Source of the DNA: Streptomyces sp. 135
GTDB taxonomy: Bacteria > Actinomycetota > Actinomycetes > Streptomycetales > Streptomycetaceae
DNA: 64,000 nucleotides
Direction: 5' to 3'
Assembly (NCBI RefSeq): GCF_020026305.1
Contig: NZ_CP075691.1
Location: forward strand, 7,991,415 to 8,055,414
This document shows, piece after piece, positions 41,374-51,706 of the stretch (position 1 is the stretch's first letter; the number at the start of each line of letters is the position of its first letter). The position numbers and the translations under genes are program-made. The notes under the pieces were generated by a model that saw only the letters and a program-made list of their open reading frames with translations, was not told the origin of the DNA and searched no databases.

Positions 41374-42332
41374 ATGAAGACCAGTACCGTCACCAGAACC
41401 CCGGGCGCGGGCCGCGCCGCCGCCTCCCCGGGCGGCGGCCGGACCGCCACCCGGAGGCGCGCCAGGATCCGGCGCCAACTGTCCACCAGCCCCTGGCTGT
41501 TCGCCGCCCCCGGGCTCGCGATCGTCGCCGTCTTCAGCCTCTATCCGTTCGTCAGCACGATCATCAACTCCTTCACCGACAAAAGGACGTTGATCCCCGG
41601 CGAGTACGTGGGGCTCGCCAACTTCCGCGAGCTGCTGCACGACGACATGTTCTGGATCGGCCTGCGCAACAGCACGCTGTACGTCCTCGTGGTCGTCCCC
41701 GCGCTCGTCCTGCTGCCGCTGCTCCTCGCCATGCTCGTCCAGAAGCACATCCCCGGCATCACCTTCTTCCGGTCCGCCTTCTACACCCCGGTGGTCGCCT
41801 CCATCGTGGTCGTCGGCCTGATCTGGGTGTGGATGCTCGACGAACGCGGCCTGGTGAACGCGGTGCTGGAGGCGGTGGGCGTCGGCAAGGTCGGCTTCCT
41901 CAGCGACCAGTGGCTGCTGCTGTTCAGCGCCATGGCCGTCACGGTCTGGAAGGGCCTCGGCTACTACATGATCATTTACCTGGCAGCCCTCGCCAACGTG
42001 CCGCGCGAGCTCCACGAGGCCGCGGCGGTCGACGGCGCGGGGGCGGTGCGCCGCTTCTTCAGCGTCACCGTGCCCGCCGTGCGCTCCACCATGGTGCTCG
42101 TCGGCGCGCTCTCCTCGGTCGCCGCCTTCAAGGTCTTCTCCGAGGTCTATCTGATGGCGGGGCCCACCGGCGGCCCCGCGGGCGAGGACACCACGCTGGT
42201 GATGCTGGTGCAGCGCACCGGCACCGGCCTGACCGGGCGCGTCGGCTACGCCTCGGCCATCTCCGTCGTCATCTTCGTCGTCACCGTCGCGCTGATGCTG
42301 CTCGTGCTGCGGGCGGACCGGAAGGAGGACGC

Positions 42333-42336
<4 letters not shown>
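41374..42336 (+). CDS. sugar ABC transporter permease (MalF-like)
   Basis: The 320-residue protein has a basic N-terminus and six membrane segments. It carries the permease EAA loop as ELHEAAAVDGAGAVRRFFSVTVPAVRSTM, which contacts the ATPase. The first segment (WLFAAPGLAIVAVFSLYPFVSTIINSF) is typical of CUT1 MalF-type permeases. Its end overlaps the next permease gene in GTGA. No ATPase gene is in this operon. Confidence 0.93.
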
Positions 42337-43229
<893 letters not shown>

Positions 43230-43268
43230 ACGGCGCCACCCCGCACCCACGAGGAACCAGGACCCGCA

Positions 43269-44534
43269 TTGCCTCTCGCATCGCCCTCCGCAACGCCTTC
43301 GGGCGCGCCGCGCTTCGGCGCCAACTACACGCCCGCCCAAGGGTGGTTCCACCACTGGCTGGACTTCGACCTCGACGCCGTGCGCACCGACCTCGACGCG
43401 CTCGCCGCACTCGGCCTCGACCATGTGCGGGTCTTCCCCATCTGGCCGTACTTCCAGCCCAACCGCACCCTCATCCGCCCGCGCGCCGTCGAGCAGCTCG
43501 TCCAGCTCGCCGACGCCGCCGCCGAGCGTGGCCTGGACGTCAACGTCGACGGCCTCCAGGGCCACCTGTCCAGCTTCGACTTCCTGCCCGCCTGGACGCA
43601 GACCTGGCACCGGCGGAACCTCTTCACCGACCCGGACGTCGTCGCCGGGCAGGCCGCGTACCTGCGTACGCTCGCCGCCGCGCTCGCCGACCGGCCGAAC
43701 TTCATCGGCATGACCATCGGCAACGAGATCAACCAGTTCTCCGCCGGGCCGCACCCCGACCCCGACCGCATCACCGAGGAGCAGGCCGAGACCTGGCTGC
43801 GCACCGTACTGGCCGCCTGCGAGGAGGGCGCCCCCGGCAAACTCCACCTGCACGCCGAGTACGACGCCGCCTGGTACCAGGCCGACCAGCCCTTCACCCC
43901 CGGGCAGGCCGCCCGGCTCGGCGCCGTGACCGCCGTGCACTCCTGGGTCTTCAACGGCACCGCCCAGCGTCACGGACGCACCGGCACCGCGACCCGCGCC
44001 CACGCCGCGTACCTCATCGAGCTGTCCAAGGCCTGGGCGCTCGACCCGCACCGCCCCGTCTGGCTCCAGGAGGTCGGCGCGCCCGCCCCGCTGATCCCCG
44101 CCGAGCACGCGGCCGCCTTCACCGAGGAGACGATCGAGGCCGCCCTCGACTGCCGGGACGTGTGGGGCGTGACGTGGTGGTGCTCCCACGACGTCTCGCG
44201 CGACCTCGCGGATTTCCCCGAGCTGGAGTACAGCCTCGGCCTGCTGGCCAACGAAGGGCAGGTCAAGCCCGCGGGCGCGGCCGTCGCCCGTATCGCGAAG
44301 GAGTGGCGGGGCCGTACGTACGCGCCGGCGCCCCGGACCACGGCGGTGGTCGTGGACGACGCGATGGAGCGGCGCGTGGAGTGCGCGCCCGGGGGAGCCG
44401 TCTTCGAGGCGTTCGCCCGCCTCACGCAGGACGGTGTCCGGCCGACGGCCGTCCTCGCGAGCCGGGCCGCCGACGCGGAGCATCTCGCCGCGCGGGGCAT
44501 TACGGAAGTGGTGACGCCGGAGGAGGTCCGCTAG
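43269..44534 (+). CDS. GH5-like glycoside hydrolase (probable beta-mannosidase or related)
   Basis: TTG 43269 with AGGA 6 bases upstream is the start. The 421-residue protein has a (beta/alpha)8 clan-A layout: FGANYTPAQGWFHHWLDF, VRVFPIWPYFQPN, FIGMTIGNEINQF with acid/base Glu153, and RPVWLQEVGAP with nucleophile Glu268; WWCSHDVSRDLADFPELEYSLGL follows. There is no signal peptide, so it acts inside the cell on imported oligosaccharides. The family call (GH5-like) is from the two Glu motifs and fold; beta-mannoside as substrate rests on the neighbouring alpha-mannosidase and transporter. Confidence 0.75.
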   Translation: MPLASPSATPSGAPRFGANYTPAQGWFHHWLDFDLDAVRTDLDALAALGLDHVRVFPIWPYFQPNRTLIRPRAVEQLVQLADAAAERGLDVNVDGLQGHLSSFDFLPAWTQTWHRRNLFTDPDVVAGQAAYLRTLAAALADRPNFIGMTIGNEINQFSAGPHPDPDRITEEQAETWLRTVLAACEEGAPGKLHLHAEYDAAWYQADQPFTPGQAARLGAVTAVHSWVFNGTAQRHGRTGTATRAHAAYLIELSKAWALDPHRPVWLQEVGAPAPLIPAEHAAAFTEETIEAALDCRDVWGVTWWCSHDVSRDLADFPELEYSLGLLANEGQVKPAGAAVARIAKEWRGRTYAPAPRTTAVVVDDAMERRVECAPGGAVFEAFARLTQDGVRPTAVLASRAADAEHLAARGITEVVTPEEVR

Positions 44535-44617
44535 GCCGGTAAGACTTCCGTAGATCGCGCTGCGCGCTCGTCCCCAATCGCCGGACGGGCTCACGTTTTC
44601 CACCCCGGGAGATTCTC

Positions 44618-47600
44618 ATGCATGACGACCGCACCCTGGTCGAAGGCCGTCTCAAGCGCGTTCTGGACGAGCGCATCAGGCCCGCCGTGTACCCCGCCTC
44701 CGTGCCACTCGACGTCGCGGTGTGGAACGCGCCGGACGAGCCCGTACCGGTGGCCGAAGGGCTCGCCGCCGAGCCGTCGCCGACCGCCGTCGGTGAGCGG
44801 TGGGGCGCGCCCTGGGGGACCAGCTGGTTCCGGGTGACCGGGACGGTGCCCAAGGAGTGGGCGGGCAGGACCGTCGAGGCGATCCTCGACCTCGGCTTCG
44901 ACGAGAACATGCCGGGCTTCCAGTGCGAGGGCCTCGTCTACCGCCCCGACGGCACCCCGGTGAAGGGACTCAACCCCCGCAACCAGTGGGTGCGGATCGC
45001 CGCGCCCGCCGAGGGCGGAGAAGAGGTACGGCTGCACGTCGAGGCCGCGTCCAACCCCGTGATCCTCGACTACCACCCCTTCCTGCCCACCCGGTTGGGC
45101 GACAAGGAGACGGCGGGCAGCGAACCGCAGTACAAGCTGGAGCGCATGGACCTCGCCGTCTTCGACGAGACGGTGTGGCAGCTCGTCATCGACCTCGAGG
45201 TCCTCGGCGAGCTGATGCGGGAGCTGCCCGAGGACTCCGGGCGGCGCTACGACATCGTGCGCGCCGTCGGCCGTGCCCTTGACGCCGTCGACCTCCAGGA
45301 CGTCAACGGCACGGCCGGCGCGGCCCGCGCCCTGCTCGAAGGGGTCCTGTCGGCCCCCGCCGAGCCCTCCGCGCACCGCATCAGCGCCGTCGGCCACGCG
45401 CACATCGACTCCGCGTGGCTGTGGCCGCTGCGCGAGACGGTGCGCAAGGTGGCGCGTACGACGTCGAACATGACGGCGCTCGTCGAGGACGAGCCGGACT
45501 TCGTCTTCGCCATGTCGCAGGCGCAGCAGTGGGCCTGGATCAAGGACCACCGCCCCGAGGTGTGGGCCAAGGTCAAGAAGGCGGTCGCCGACGGACGGTT
45601 CGTGCCCGCGGGCGGCATGTGGGTCGAGTCGGACACGAACATGCCGGGCTCGGAGGCGATGGCCCGTCAGTTCGTGCACGGCAAGCGGTTCTTCCTCGAC
45701 GAGTTCGGCGTCGAGAACGACGAGGCATGGCTGCCCGACACCTTCGGCTTCGCCGCCGGACTGCCGCAGATCATCAAGGCGGCGGGCTCCAAGTGGCTGC
45801 TCACACAGAAGATCTCGTGGTCGCAGACCAACCGCTTCCCGCACCACACCTTCAACTGGGAGGGCATCGACGGCACGCGGATCTTCACGCACTTCCCGCC
45901 CGTCGACACCTACAACTGCTCGATGAAGGGCAGCGAGATCGCCCACGCGGCGAAGAACTTCAAGGACAAGGGCGTCGCCCGGCACTCCCTCGCGCCCACC
46001 GGCTGGGGCGACGGAGGAGGCGGCACCACCCGCGAGATGATCGCCAAGGCCGCGCGCCTGCGGGACCTCGAAGGTTCGGCGACCGTCCAGTGGGAGACAC
46101 CGGAGCAGTTCTTCGAGAAGGCCGAGGCGGAGTACCCGAACGCCCCCGTCTGGGTCGGCGAGCTGTACCTGGAGCTGCACCGCGCGACGCTCACCAGCCA
46201 GGCGGGCACCAAGCAGGGCAACCGCCGCAGCGAGCACCTGCTGCGGGAGGCGGAGCTGTGGGCGGCGACGGCGGCCGTGCGGTGCGCCGAATTCACGTAC
46301 CCGTACGCCGAGTTGGACCGCATCTGGAAGACGGTCCTGCTCCACCAGTTCCACGACATCCTGCCCGGCTCGTCCATCGCCTGGGTGCACCGCGAGGCCC
46401 GCGCGACCTATGCGGCGCTCGCGGCGGAGCTGAACGGCATCATCGAGGCGGCGCAGCGCGCGCTCGCCGGTGAGGGCGGCGGCGACCTGGTCTTCAACTC
46501 CACGCCGCACACCCGTGACGGGGTGCCCGCGGGCGGCGCGCGGCCCGCCGTGATCGACGGGCAGTCCGCGATCGCCACGCGCGCCGAGGGCGGCTTCGTC
46601 CTCGACAACGGCCTGCTGCGGGTCGAGATCGACGGGCGGGGCCTGGTCGTCTCCGCGTACGACCTGGTGGCTGACCGCGAGACCGTCGCGCCGGGGGCTG
46701 CGGCGAACCTGCCGCAGATCCACGCCGACTTCCCGAACATGTGGGACGCGTGGGATGTGGACGAGTTCTACCGCAACACCGTCACGGACCTCACGGAGGC
46801 AGACGAGGTCATGGCGGGGGAGGGCGCGTCGGTCCGTATCGTGCGCAGCTTCGGTGCCTCGCGCATGACGCAGGTCCTGTCGCTCGCCCCCGGCGCGCGG
46901 CGGCTCGACATCGACACCGAGGTCGACTGGCACGAGACGGAGAAGTTCCTGAAGCTGGCCTTCCCGCTGGACATCCACGCGGAGCGGTACGCGTCGGAGA
47001 CCCAGTTCGGCCACTTCTACCGGCCCACGCACACCAACACGAGCTGGGAGGCCGCCAAGTTCGAGGCGTGCAACCACCGCTTCGTGCACATGGAGGAGCC
47101 GGGCTGGGGCGTGGCGCTGGTCAACGACTCGACGTACGGCCATGACGTGACCCGGACGGTCCGCACCGAGGACGCGGGCACGACCACGACGGTACGCGTC
47201 TCGCTGCTGCGCGCCCCGCGCTTCCCCGACCCCGAGACGGACCAGGGCGTGCACCGCTTCCGGCACGCGCTGGCGCCGGGTGCGGCGATCGGCGACGCGG
47301 TGCGGGAGGGCTACCGCATCAACCTGCCCGAGCGGCGGGTGAGCGGCGGCGCTGAGGTGGCCCCGCTGGTGACCGTCGACAACGACGCGGTCGTCGTCAC
47401 GGCGGTCAAGCTCGCCGACGACGGCAGCGGCGATGTGGTCGTCCGCTTCCACGAGGCGTACGGCGGCCGGGCACGGGCCACGCTGACGGCGGGCTTCGAG
47501 GTCGGCTCGCTCACGGTGACCGACCTCCTGGAGCGGCCACTGCCCGACGCGTCGGCCCCGGAGCGGACGGGCGGTGCGATCGCGGTGACGCTGCGGCCGT

Positions 47601-47635
47601 TCGAACTGGTGACGCTGCGGTTGGGGAGGGCCTGA
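44618..47635 (+). CDS. alpha-mannosidase, glycoside hydrolase family 38
   Basis: The 1005-residue protein is a full GH38 enzyme. After an N-terminal beta domain it has GHAHIDSAWLWPLRETVRK at about 259, where His and Asp bind zinc; WLPDTFGFAAGLPQI near 370 with the nucleophile Asp; SWSQTNRFPHHTFNWEGIDG; and HQFHDILPGSSIAWVH near 576 with further zinc and substrate residues. A long C-terminal beta region follows. It removes alpha-linked mannose and has no signal peptide, so it works on imported sugars with the GH5-like enzyme. ATG 44618 has CGGGAG upstream. Confidence 0.95.
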   Translation: MHDDRTLVEGRLKRVLDERIRPAVYPASVPLDVAVWNAPDEPVPVAEGLAAEPSPTAVGERWGAPWGTSWFRVTGTVPKEWAGRTVEAILDLGFDENMPGFQCEGLVYRPDGTPVKGLNPRNQWVRIAAPAEGGEEVRLHVEAASNPVILDYHPFLPTRLGDKETAGSEPQYKLERMDLAVFDETVWQLVIDLEVLGELMRELPEDSGRRYDIVRAVGRALDAVDLQDVNGTAGAARALLEGVLSAPAEPSAHRISAVGHAHIDSAWLWPLRETVRKVARTTSNMTALVEDEPDFVFAMSQAQQWAWIKDHRPEVWAKVKKAVADGRFVPAGGMWVESDTNMPGSEAMARQFVHGKRFFLDEFGVENDEAWLPDTFGFAAGLPQIIKAAGSKWLLTQKISWSQTNRFPHHTFNWEGIDGTRIFTHFPPVDTYNCSMKGSEIAHAAKNFKDKGVARHSLAPTGWGDGGGGTTREMIAKAARLRDLEGSATVQWETPEQFFEKAEAEYPNAPVWVGELYLELHRATLTSQAGTKQGNRRSEHLLREAELWAATAAVRCAEFTYPYAELDRIWKTVLLHQFHDILPGSSIAWVHREARATYAALAAELNGIIEAAQRALAGEGGGDLVFNSTPHTRDGVPAGGARPAVIDGQSAIATRAEGGFVLDNGLLRVEIDGRGLVVSAYDLVADRETVAPGAAANLPQIHADFPNMWDAWDVDEFYRNTVTDLTEADEVMAGEGASVRIVRSFGASRMTQVLSLAPGARRLDIDTEVDWHETEKFLKLAFPLDIHAERYASETQFGHFYRPTHTNTSWEAAKFEACNHRFVHMEEPGWGVALVNDSTYGHDVTRTVRTEDAGTTTTVRVSLLRAPRFPDPETDQGVHRFRHALAPGAAIGDAVREGYRINLPERRVSGGAEVAPLVTVDNDAVVVTAVKLADDGSGDVVVRFHEAYGGRARATLTAGFEVGSLTVTDLLERPLPDASAPERTGGAIAVTLRPFELVTLRLGRA

Positions 47636-47729
47636 GCGAGGCGGCTGTCCCGGGTGGTCTGAGGCGGTGCTCGAAGCGTCGCCGGAGGGCAGGGGCCGCC
47701 CTCGCGCACCGTGGCGCGTAATCCGCGAG

Positions 47730-47750
47730 GACCGCCCCCGCCGGGCGGTC
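47730..47750. terminator. hairpin terminator of the mannoside operon
   Basis: GACCGCCC (47730-47737) and GGGCGGTC (47743-47750) form a perfect 8-base stem with a 5-base loop, 95 bases after the alpha-mannosidase stop. Confidence 0.6.
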
Positions 47751-47837
47751 TTCGGCGGTGCTCCAAGCGGCGGACGGGTGGAGTGAGCCGGGGCGCTCCG
47801 CCCGGCCGGCGAGCGTGAACCAGGCCATGCTGGTCAC

Positions 47838-47917
47838 GAACTCACCGAACTCACCGAACTCACCGAGCCGCCGAACCCGCTGAACCCGCCGAACTCATCG
47901 AACTCACCGAACCCGCC
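47838..47917. repeat. 9-base tandem repeat array (GAACTCACC / GAACCCGCC)
   Basis: About nine units: GAACTCACC three times, an 8-base variant, then GAACCCGCT, GAACCCGCC, GAACTCATC, GAACTCACC and GAACCCGCC. It is likely a slippage-prone, strain-variable locus in the gap between two sugar loci. Confidence 0.8.
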
Positions 47918-48058
47918 GACCGAGTCCCCGCCCCAGCAGGGCGGCCGACCGGTCGGCCTCGGCGGAGGTTCCGGCAGGCCCCCCTCCCCATCGGCTGGAT
48001 CGGCGCGGCGCACCGCCGGGTGACGTCGCCCCGCCCGGTCCTCCCGCCGGGCGTCGGC

Positions 48059-48760
48059 CTAGCCGTCCAGCTGTGCCCGTAGCCACTCCTCCACCTCGCC
48101 CACGTGCGCCGCCGCCGCGGCCCGTGCCGCCTCCGGGTCGCGGGCGAGAAGCGCCCGGTGGATCCGGGCGTGCTCGCGCCGTGTCCGCTCGAACGCGCCC
48201 TCCTCCTGATAGCCGCGCCACACCCGCGCGCGAAACGTCCGGGACGACAGGCCCTCCAGGATCGCGGCCATCGTGTCGTTGCCCGCCGCCAGGGCGATCG
48301 CCCGGTGGAACGCCAGGTCGTGGGAGAGGATCTCCTCCGGATCGTCCGTGGCGTTCATCGCCGCCAAGTGCTTCTCCACCTCGGCCAGTTGGCCTGTCGT
48401 GATGCGCGCGGCGGCCAGGGCCGTCGCCGTCGACTCCAGGACCCGCCGCACTTCGAGCAGCTCCACGAGCCGGGGCCCGCGCGACAGGTCGGCCACCACG
48501 CCGAAGGTCTCCAGCAGATCGCCGGCCTCCAACTGCGTGACGTAGATGCCCGAACCGTGCCGGGCCTCCAGTACGCCCATCACCGTCAGCGCCCGGATCG
48601 CCTCCCGCATGGAGCTGCGCGAGATGCCGAGCCGCGTCGCCAGGTCCCGTTCCGTGGGGAGCCGCTGGCCCGGTTCCAGCCGGCCCTCGCCGATCATCGC
48701 CTTGACCTCTTCGATGGCCCGCTGCGTCACGGTGCCCTTCTGCGGGGCGGACTGGTCCAC
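48059..48760 (-). CDS. GntR/FadR-family transcriptional regulator
   Basis: GTG 48760 has GGAGGAG 6 bases upstream, so I reject the longer frame to 48910. The 233-residue protein has the winged-helix QRAIEEVKAMIGEGRLEPGQRLPTERDLATRLGISRSSMREAIRALTVMGVLEARHGSGIYV, then an all-helical FCD effector domain (ELLEVRRVLESTATALAA, LSHDLAFHRAIALAAGNDTM, HARIHRALLARDPEAARAAAAAHVGEVEEW) with the Asp and His positions that bind metal and carboxylate ligands. Next to a fuconate pathway, the ligand is probably a sugar acid. It diverges from the transporter operon it likely controls. Confidence 0.93.
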   Translation of the reverse strand: MDQSAPQKGTVTQRAIEEVKAMIGEGRLEPGQRLPTERDLATRLGISRSSMREAIRALTVMGVLEARHGSGIYVTQLEAGDLLETFGVVADLSRGPRLVELLEVRRVLESTATALAAARITTGQLAEVEKHLAAMNATDDPEEILSHDLAFHRAIALAAGNDTMAAILEGLSSRTFRARVWRGYQEEGAFERTRREHARIHRALLARDPEAARAAAAAHVGEVEEWLRAQLDG

Positions 48761-48806
48761 GTAGCGCTCCTCCACTGGCCTGGTGCGGCGCAGTCTAGCC
48801 AGCGAT

Positions 48807-48880
48807 GTGGTCCGACCACTACGGCCTGAATACGGGAAGATTTGGCGCCGAGGGGTGTTGTGCCCGCCAAGTGGTCTGAT
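48807..48880. promoter_or_regulatory. FadR-type operator and a second half-site
   Basis: GTGGTCCGACCAC (48807-48819) is a perfect palindrome around one base and fits the T-GGT-N-ACC-A pattern of FadR-subfamily operators. A half-site, AGTGGTCTGAT, lies at 48870-48880. Both sit between the regulator and the transporter operon. Confidence 0.7.
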
Positions 48881-48980
48881 AAATATTCGCGTCATCAGGT
48901 TCTGCAACACCTCCGATCCCGACTGATCCCGACTGGTCCCGACCGAACCCCACCGATCCCGCTCGATGAGGAGCCGTCAG

Positions 48981-50072
48981 ATGGCCCGCAGAACAGTGCG
49001 CAACCGGCCCGGCAGGGCGGGGACTTCGCGGACGGCGCGCGCCGCCGCGGCGGCGGCCGCCTGCGCGAGCCTGAGCCTCGTGCTCGCGGCGTGCGGCAGT
49101 ACGAAGGACACCGCGGCGCCCGGCGGCGCGGGCGGCGGCGAGGGCGAGGTCGGGGTGATCCTGCCCCTGCTGACGTCGCCGTTCTGGCAGTCGTACAACG
49201 ACTACGTGCCGAAGATGGCGAAGTCCGAGGACGTCGACGCGAGGAAGACCGTCAACTCCAACAGCGACCCGTCGCAGCAGATCACCGACATCAACAACCA
49301 GCTCAACCAGGGCGTCAAGGGACTCGTCGTGGCGCCGCTCGACAGCGCCGCCATCTCCGCCGGACTCGACCAGGCCGAACGCAAGGGCGTACCCGTGGTC
49401 GCCGTCGATGTCGCGCCCGAGAAGGGCGAGGTCGCGATGGTCGTACGGGCCGACAACGTGGCGTACGGCGAGAAGGCCTGCGACTACCTCGGCAAGCAGG
49501 TCGGGACCGGCGAGGTCGTACAGATCATGGGCGACCTCGCGTCCGTCAACGGCCGCGAGCGCTCCAAGGCCTTCCGCGACTGCGTGCAGAAGAAGTACCC
49601 GAAGCTGAAGGTCCTGGAGATCCCCGCCAAGTGGGAGTCGGACACCGCCGCCTCCAAACTCGACACGCTGCTGAACTCCCACCCCGGCATCAAGGGCATC
49701 TACCTGCAGGCGGGCGGCGTCTACCTCGCGCCCACCCTCCAGACCCTCAAGTCCAAGGGGATGCTGAAGAACGCGGGGGAGAAGGGGCACATCACCGTCG
49801 TCTCCAACGACGGCATCCCTCAGGAGCTCGACGCCATCCGCAAGGGCCAGATCGACGCGACCGTCTCGCAGCCCGCCGACGCCTACGCCAAGTACGGCAT
49901 GTACTACATCAAGGCCGCGATGAACGGGCAGAAGTTCAAGCCCGGACCGACCGACCACGACTCCGAGATCGTCGAGCTGCCCAGCGGCATCCTGACGGAC
50001 CAGCTGCCCGCGCCGCTGGTCACCAAGGAGAACGTCGACGACGCCGAGCTGTGGGGCAACTCGGCCGGATGA
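48981..50072 (+). CDS. sugar-binding lipoprotein, ribose/CUT2 class
   Basis: ATG 48981 follows GAGGAG. The 363-residue protein has a basic N-terminus, a hydrophobic segment and the lipobox LAAC (Cys near 38). The mature part is RbsB-like: EVGVILPLLTSPFWQSYNDYVPKMA, SDPSQQITDINNQLNQGVKGLVVAPLDSAAI, RKGVPVVAVDV, VQIMGDLASVNGRERSKAFRDCV and VVSNDGIPQELDAIRKGQIDATVSQP. It would capture the substrate of the oxidative pathway encoded downstream, probably L-fucose or a related 6-deoxy sugar. Its stop overlaps the ATPase start in ATGA. Confidence 0.92.
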   Translation: MARRTVRNRPGRAGTSRTARAAAAAAACASLSLVLAACGSTKDTAAPGGAGGGEGEVGVILPLLTSPFWQSYNDYVPKMAKSEDVDARKTVNSNSDPSQQITDINNQLNQGVKGLVVAPLDSAAISAGLDQAERKGVPVVAVDVAPEKGEVAMVVRADNVAYGEKACDYLGKQVGTGEVVQIMGDLASVNGRERSKAFRDCVQKKYPKLKVLEIPAKWESDTAASKLDTLLNSHPGIKGIYLQAGGVYLAPTLQTLKSKGMLKNAGEKGHITVVSNDGIPQELDAIRKGQIDATVSQPADAYAKYGMYYIKAAMNGQKFKPGPTDHDSEIVELPSGILTDQLPAPLVTKENVDDAELWGNSAG

Positions 50073-51706
50073 GTACGCCGATGACCGAGCCCCCCGCGCG
50101 CGGCCGGACCACGCCACCGCTCGTCGAGGCGTCAGGGGTAGCCAAACGGTACGGACCCACCGTCGCCCTGCGGGACGGCCGCCTGACCGTCCTGCCCGGC
50201 GAGTCCCACGCCCTCGTCGGTCGCAACGGCGCGGGCAAGTCCACCCTCGTCTCCCTGCTCACCGGGCTCCAGGCCCCGGACGCGGGCACCATCCTCTTCG
50301 ACGGCGAGCCCGCGCCGCCGCTCGGCGACCGCGACGCCTGGCGCCGCAAGGTGGCGTGCGTCTACCAACGGCCGACCGTTGTCCCGGAGTTGACCGTCGC
50401 CGAAAACCTCTTCATCAACCGGCAGCCGGCCGGCCGCGGCGGGTTCATCAGCTGGCGCAGAATGCGCACCGAGGCCGCCGAGCTCCTCGACACCTGGGAC
50501 GTGCGCGTCGACCCCGGGGCGCGCACCGCCGACCTCCTCGTCGAGGACCGGCAAATGGTGGAGATCGCACGGGCGTTGAGCTTCGGCGCGCGCTTCATCG
50601 TGCTGGACGAACCGACCGCCCAGCTCGACAACCGCGAGATCGAACGCCTCTTCACGCGCATGCGCGCCCTCCAGGACTCCGGCGTCACCTTCCTGTTCAT
50701 CTCGCACCACCTCCAGGAGGTGTACGAGGTCTGCCAGACCGTCACCGTGCTGCGCGACGCCCGCTGGATCACCAGCGCACCCGTCACCGAACTGCCCCGC
50801 GCCGCACTGGTCGAGGCGATGGCGGGCGAGGTCATCGCCGACCAGGCCGAGGCCGAGGCGGCCGTCACGCGCACCGAGGTCCCCGCCGACGCCCCTGTGG
50901 TGCTGGAGGCGCGCGGCCTCACCGGCGCCTCGTACACCGACGTCGACCTGACCGTCCGCGCGGGCGAGGTCGTCGGCCTCGCGGGATCCAGTGGCAGCGG
51001 CAAGATCAACCTCGCCGAGAGCTTCGCCGGTCTCCACGAGCCGACGGCGGGCACCGCCCGGCTGGACGGCCGGACCCTGCCGTTCGGGGACGTGGCCGCG
51101 GCCCTGCGGGCCGGGGTCGGCTGCGTCCCGCGCGACCGGCACGGCCAGGGCCTGGTCTTCGGCATGTCCATCGGCGACAACGCCACGATGAGCGTCCTCG
51201 ACCGCCTCGGCCGGTACGGCTTCATCGGCACCGACACCAGGCGCCGCTTCGCCGACGGCCTCATCGACCGCCTCGACATCCACGCCGAGGGCCCCGGCCA
51301 GTCGGTCTCCGACCTCTCGGGCGGCAACGCCCAGAAGGTCGTCATGGCCCGTGCCCTGGCTTCGGACCCGCGTCTGCTCGTCCTGATCAACCCCACCGCG
51401 GGCGTCGACGTGAAGTCGAAGGAGTCCCTGCTGGCGCGCGTGGACACCGCCCGCGAGGACGGCACCGCCGTGCTCGTCGTCTCCGACGAACTCGACGACC
51501 TGCGCCGCTGCGACCGCGTCCTGGTCCTCTTCCACGGCCGGATCGTCGCCGAACACCGGGCGGGCTGGACCGACCACGACCTCATCGCGTCGATCGAGGG
51601 AGTGCGGCAACCGGACCCGGCCGACAGCCCATCCGGCGGCGCGGGGCACCGCGCGACCAGCCGCACCGCACCCGCAGCCGAACCACAAGGAGACCACCGT
51701 GGCTGA
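50069..51706 (+). CDS. sugar ABC transporter ATPase, two-domain (RbsA-like), second site degenerate
   Basis: The 545-residue protein has two nucleotide-binding domains. Domain 1: Walker A GRNGAGKSTL, Q-loop VYQRPTVVPEL, Walker B RFIVLDEPTAQLD and switch SHHLQEVYEV; its signature reads LLVEDRQMVEIARAL instead of LSGGQ, as in other CUT2 ATPases. Domain 2 has GSSGSGKINLAE (Ile after GK), a normal LSGGNAQKVVMARAL signature, and LLVLINPTAGVDV, where the catalytic Walker B Asp-Glu is replaced by Ile-Asn. One functional site is therefore expected, with the composite geometry asymmetric. It overlaps both neighbours (ATGA and 8 bases). Confidence 0.92.
   Translation: MSTPMTEPPARGRTTPPLVEASGVAKRYGPTVALRDGRLTVLPGESHALVGRNGAGKSTLVSLLTGLQAPDAGTILFDGEPAPPLGDRDAWRRKVACVYQRPTVVPELTVAENLFINRQPAGRGGFISWRRMRTEAAELLDTWDVRVDPGARTADLLVEDRQMVEIARALSFGARFIVLDEPTAQLDNREIERLFTRMRALQDSGVTFLFISHHLQEVYEVCQTVTVLRDARWITSAPVTELPRAALVEAMAGEVIADQAEAEAAVTRTEVPADAPVVLEARGLTGASYTDVDLTVRAGEVVGLAGSSGSGKINLAESFAGLHEPTAGTARLDGRTLPFGDVAAALRAGVGCVPRDRHGQGLVFGMSIGDNATMSVLDRLGRYGFIGTDTRRRFADGLIDRLDIHAEGPGQSVSDLSGGNAQKVVMARALASDPRLLVLINPTAGVDVKSKESLLARVDTAREDGTAVLVVSDELDDLRRCDRVLVLFHGRIVAEHRAGWTDHDLIASIEGVRQPDPADSPSGGAGHRATSRTAPAAEPQGDHRG

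Larger units (their letters stand above)
47636..48058. other. intergenic region with terminator and 9-base tandem repeats
   Basis: These 423 bases hold no credible gene. They contain a hairpin (47730-47750), a GGTGCTCxAAGCG direct repeat on each side of it (about 47667 and 47757), and the repeat array at 47838-47917. The convergent regulator gene ends at 48059. Confidence 0.6.

Noticed and set aside
47838..47917. CRISPR array
   Set aside because: Units are 9 bases, contiguous and without spacers; no cas gene is present anywhere in the window.
48761..48910. N-terminal extension of the FadR-family regulator
   Set aside because: It would cover the palindromic operator, and GTG 48760 has a perfect GGAGGAG site.
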